Shown here: positions 61,250 to 64,000 of the stretch, piece by piece
Layout of the letters: each line of letters begins with the position of its first letter
Position numbering within the stretch: position 1 is the first letter of the stretch
From: CAVRQM01 sp963822705
GTDB lineage: Bacteria; Pseudomonadota; Alphaproteobacteria; Acetobacterales; Acetobacteraceae
Assembly (NCBI GenBank): GCA_963822705.1
Contig: CAWGIX010000008.1
Location: 248,001-312,000 of the forward strand
DNA length: 64,000 bases
Direction of reading: 5' to 3'
The notes under the pieces: generated by a model
What the model was told of the DNA's origin: nothing
What the model saw: the letters and a program-made list of their open reading frames with translations, nothing else
Databases searched by the model: none
Translations under genes and position numbers: made by a program

Positions 61250-62743
61250 TCAGCGAACTCCGCCAGGCCATAGTACGACGCGTATGGTCTGGAGAATGAT
61301 GAGCAGGTCGAACAGCACGCTGAAATTCTTAACGTAATAGAGATCGTAACTCAGCTTTGATCTGGCGTCGTCAATCGACGCACCGTACGGGTAGTTGACC
61401 TGGGCCCAGCCGGTCAGCCCGGCTTTGACCCGGTGGCGCTCGCCGTAGAGCGGAATCTGCTCGGATAGCAGGCGCACGAAGCTGGGGCGCTCCGGGCGCG
61501 GGCCGACCAGCGACATTTCACCCGCCAGCACGTTGAGCAATTGCGGAATCTCGTCGATGCGCGTGCGGCGCAAAAACTTCCCGGCCGGGGTGGTCCGCCG
61601 GTCGCCCTGCGCCGCCCAGACCGCGCCCTGAGCTTCAGCATCGACACGCATGGTACGCAGTTTCAGGATCGAGAATCTTGCTCCGCCACGGGTGATGCGG
61701 TCCTGGCGGTAAAACACCGGCCCGGGATCGCCAAGCCGCACCATGAGCATCCCGGCCAGCAGCGCCGGCGACAGCAGCGCCAACAACACCGCGCTGACCA
61801 GCACATCGAGCACGCGTTTAAGAAAGCGGTCGAGCGCGCCGAAATAGAACCCGTCGGAATAGAGCAGCCAGCCGACTTCCATGCGCTTTACATCGATGCG
61901 GCGGATTTCCCGTTCCACGAACGTCAGGTATTGCATGACCGGAAACCCGGCGGTCTTGCAGGCGAGCAGGTGTTCCAGCGCCATGCCGCGACGCTCGTCG
62001 GGAGCTACCGCGATCTGGTCGGCCCGCAGCCGGCGTGCGACCGGCAAAATGTCGCGGTCGGACACATGCAGGACCCGGCAACCCGGCACGTCGCGCGGCA
62101 GCCGCAGATCAATGTCGCCGGCCGATTCCAGGTGGAGAAAGGTCATTTCGTAGCGCAGGTTCCGCCCCTCGCGCCGCAGCATCAGCGCCAGATCCCAGGC
62201 GCGCCTACCCGCGCCCACCACCAGCAGCCGCCGGCGCAGCACGCCTTTGCGCTTCAGGCCGTGAAACGCGAGACGGGCCGCGATGCCGCATAGACCCAGG
62301 CACGCTGCGGCGGCGAGCAGCGGCAGCGGTGCCGGCCCCGCGCCGAGCACGCCCGCGAACAAGCTGAGCAGGATCCATGCGCCGGAAACGCCCAATCCCG
62401 TCGCGAGCGGCAGACGTGCCAGCGACCGCCGTGTCCAGATGATGGTGTCACGGCGATAGAGGCCAAGCGCATACAACGCGGCTAGTTGGCAGGCCGGGTA
62501 GATCAGCACCGCTGCGATCCTTGCGGCTGCTCCGGCCCCGGGAAATCCAGTGGCAGCGAGCGCCAGCGGCCAGCCCAGGCAGAGTGCGGCAAGATCCAGC
62601 CAAAACAGGGTGGTACCGCTGCTGAACGACGCCAACCGCGCAAACGGGCTTTTGTCCGGCGAGCCCGCCAAAAGCCCGGCGGCAGCCGACCAGTTCGGGT
62701 CGCCGGCCTCGGTCATGCGCTTCAGGTCAACAACCTTGCCCAT
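61250..62743 (-). CDS. Polyprenyl-phosphate sugar-1-phosphate transferase (WbaP/EpsB-like)
   Basis: A 497-residue initiating enzyme of exopolysaccharide synthesis that moves a hexose-1-phosphate from a UDP-sugar to undecaprenyl phosphate. N-terminal membrane helices (about 45-150), a central Rossmann-like CoA-binding-fold domain (RLLVVGAGRRAWDLALMLRR) and a C-terminal catalytic bacterial sugar transferase domain are seen: VFYRQDRITRGGARFSILKL, RTRIDEIPQLLNVLAGEMSL, VGPRPERPSFV and KAGLTGWAQVNYPYG. The start ATG is taken at 62743; the open extension to 63091 is not family-like. It is convergent with the phasin gene and divergent from an MFS gene. Confidence 0.92.
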   Translation of the reverse strand: MGKVVDLKRMTEAGDPNWSAAAGLLAGSPDKSPFARLASFSSGTTLFWLDLAALCLGWPLALAATGFPGAGAAARIAAVLIYPACQLAALYALGLYRRDTIIWTRRSLARLPLATGLGVSGAWILLSLFAGVLGAGPAPLPLLAAAACLGLCGIAARLAFHGLKRKGVLRRRLLVVGAGRRAWDLALMLRREGRNLRYEMTFLHLESAGDIDLRLPRDVPGCRVLHVSDRDILPVARRLRADQIAVAPDERRGMALEHLLACKTAGFPVMQYLTFVEREIRRIDVKRMEVGWLLYSDGFYFGALDRFLKRVLDVLVSAVLLALLSPALLAGMLMVRLGDPGPVFYRQDRITRGGARFSILKLRTMRVDAEAQGAVWAAQGDRRTTPAGKFLRRTRIDEIPQLLNVLAGEMSLVGPRPERPSFVRLLSEQIPLYGERHRVKAGLTGWAQVNYPYGASIDDARSKLSYDLYYVKNFSVLFDLLIILQTIRVVLWPGGVR

Positions 62744-62897
62744 GCCTCCAGCATCGGGCCGACCGGTTGCGGCGAGGTGAATGAGAGCCAGATGCGTCGC
62801 TTCGCCGTGCGGCCCGCTTACGATCCGGAGAGCCGGCCGCACCGAGAATGCGGATGTGTCCCGCGTCGCTCCCTCGGCTGCAAAAAGGGCGGTAAGC

Positions 62898-64000
62898 ATG
62901 CCGCCAGGGAGAAGCGAAAGGGCGGCGGTGTCCGGCTGGTCGGAGTTGGTGCGTGGCGGCAATGCGGCGCGCAGTGCCGTGGTGGGCGGCGGGATGGTGA
63001 TCCACGCCATCAACGTGTTCATCGTCGCCACCATCCTGCCCAGCGTAGTGGCCGATATCGGCGGCCTGGTGCTGTTCGCCTGGAGCACCACGCTGTACGT
63101 CGTGGCCTCGCTGCTGGGCGCCGTCGCGTGCGCGCGTCTGCTGCGCCGGCTGGGCGCGCGCTGGACCTATCGCTTGGCGCTTGGCCTTTTTGCCCTGGGC
63201 TGCCTCGGCTGCGCCACCGCGCCGACCATGCCGGTGCTGCTGGTGGGACGCTTCGTCCAGGGTCTCGGAGCCGGCACCCTTTCGGCGCTGTCGTTCACGC
63301 AGGTGCGCAGCCTGTTCCCGGAGCGACTGTGGCCGCGCGCGCTGGCGGTGATTTCCGCCGCCTGGGGCATCGCGACACTCCTGGGTCCCGCCGTCGGGGG
63401 CGTGTTCGCCCAGTACCATGCATGGCGCGCGGCGTTCTGGACGTTGCTGGCAGTAAGCCCGGTGCTGGCACTGCTGGTCGAGGTGGCGCTGCCGCGCACC
63501 GCCGGCCCGGCGCCGGATGTCCGGGCAAAAATGTCCTGGCTCAACCTGGCTTTGCTCGCCGGCAGCGTGCTGGCGGTCTCCGCCGGCAGCACCACCACCG
63601 ACCCGGTCTGGACTTTTGCGGCCCTCGCCGCGGCGGGGGCCGGCCTGCTGGTGTTCGTCCGACGCGAGGTGGCCGGGCCGGTGCGCCTGCTGCCGCGCGG
63701 CGCCTGCCTGCCTGCGTCCGCGCTCGGCGCGACCTACGGCACCATGGCGCTGCTGCTGGTCGGGCTTACGACCGAGATTTTCGTGCCGTATTTCTTGCAG
63801 ACGCTGCACGGGATTCGCCCGTTGCACGCCGGGTATTTGTCGGCGCTGCTGTCCGCCGGCTGGACCGCCGGTTCGATGACCAGTGCCGGATCAGGCGCCC
63901 GAAGATCCGGGCCGTCGCTGTCGGCCGGCCCATTCGTGGTCGCGGCCGGGCTGCTGGGCTTGGCCTTGCTGATGCCCCGCGCGGGGTCGCCGGGGGTGGA
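62898..64000 (+). CDS. MFS transporter (3' end off the window)
   Basis: A major facilitator of at least 367 residues, cut by the right edge. The frame is open from the ATG at 62898 and reads VSGWSELVRGGNAARSAVVG, HAINVFIVATILPSVVADIG (first helix), VLFAWSTTLYVVASLLGAVA, LLVGRFVQGLGAGTLSALSF (motif C-like region) and GPAVGGVFAQYHAWRAAFWT. The AINVxIVxTILPSVVxDIGG start is typical of DHA2/EmrB-like multidrug exporters with 12-14 helices. The substrate is unknown. It is 154 bp from the divergent sugar transferase gene. Confidence 0.88.
   Translation, partial: MPPGRSERAAVSGWSELVRGGNAARSAVVGGGMVIHAINVFIVATILPSVVADIGGLVLFAWSTTLYVVASLLGAVACARLLRRLGARWTYRLALGLFALGCLGCATAPTMPVLLVGRFVQGLGAGTLSALSFTQVRSLFPERLWPRALAVISAAWGIATLLGPAVGGVFAQYHAWRAAFWTLLAVSPVLALLVEVALPRTAGPAPDVRAKMSWLNLALLAGSVLAVSAGSTTTDPVWTFAALAAAGAGLLVFVRREVAGPVRLLPRGACLPASALGATYGTMALLLVGLTTEIFVPYFLQTLHGIRPLHAGYLSALLSAGWTAGSMTSAGSGARRSGPSLSAGPFVVAAGLLGLALLMPRAGSPGV

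Overview
The window comes from a high-GC bacterial chromosome, most likely an alphaproteobacterium of the Rhodospirillales/Acetobacteraceae type. This is inferred from gene content: a COQ7-type ubiquinone hydroxylase, dusB beside ispF, an Rrf2-led sufBCDSUTA operon, a fused GNAT-Nudix protein, phaB with a phasin, an EpsB-type sugar transferase and several sugar ABC importers. No rRNA, tRNA, CRISPR array, intact transposase or integrase was recognised.

Layout. 1-1.6 kb: dusB (cut by the left edge), divergent ispF, a small lipoprotein. 1.8-6.7 kb: a ParA-like ATPase, then fusA followed by a two-gene sugar ABC set without a binding protein. 7.0-10.8 kb: a DUF1800/DUF1501 pair, a cysteine-rich Crp/Fnr regulator, a lone DUF4118 membrane protein. 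10.8-13.7 kb: a MalEFG-type importer without its ATPase. 13.9-16.7 kb: a CBS protein and a phospholipid cassette (CDP-alcohol transferase, CdsA-like, PlsC). 16.9-22.7 kb: a four-gene sugar ABC importer joined to a 2-hydroxyacid dehydrogenase and an HpcH/HpaI aldolase. 22.7-24.6 kb: an ECF sigma/anti-sigma pair and a GFA protein. 24.6-26.7 kb: a gene-poor, apparently decayed stretch. 26.7-27.4 kb: copy 1 of a Pro/Arg-rich protein family. 27.4-32.6 kb: a small membrane protein, a hydrolase, a quinone oxidoreductase, an orphan NHLP-leader-like peptide, SapC, a Crp regulator and a UDP-xylose-synthase-like enzyme. 32.6-39.1 kb: the SUF Fe-S operon. 39.6-43.1 kb: an ATP-dependent DNA ligase, DUF1003, GNAT-Nudix and a CinA-like protein. 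43.1-43.9 kb: copy 2 of the Pro/Arg-rich family, then SRAP. 44.9-50.6 kb: a second sugar ABC operon ending in a histone-deacetylase-fold amidohydrolase. 50.7-57.8 kb: Uma2, Eda, DUF6544, DUF3429, a CorC-like protein, a ParD remnant, GST, DsbB, COQ7 and a TlpA-like protein. 57.8-64 kb: an MFS transporter, DUF892, phaB, a phasin, an exopolysaccharide sugar transferase and a second MFS transporter cut by the right edge.

Sequence quality. More than 30 single-base frame breaks cut otherwise well conserved genes, including essential ones (fusA, sufB, sufC, sufD, cdsA). Each continues in another frame with family-typical residues. The best explanation is uncorrected indel error in the assembly, so these genes are annotated as full-length CDS with the break positions given.

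How the genes work together. The window is rich in carbohydrate uptake: four ABC sets, two of them joined to catabolic enzymes, plus Eda of the Entner-Doudoroff route. It also holds envelope and polysaccharide synthesis (PlsC cassette, UXS, sugar transferase), PHA storage and Fe-S biogenesis. The least explained items are the duplicated Pro/Arg-rich family with an inverted repeat at its start codon, the orphan NHLP-like peptide, and the deacetylase built into a sugar-import operon.
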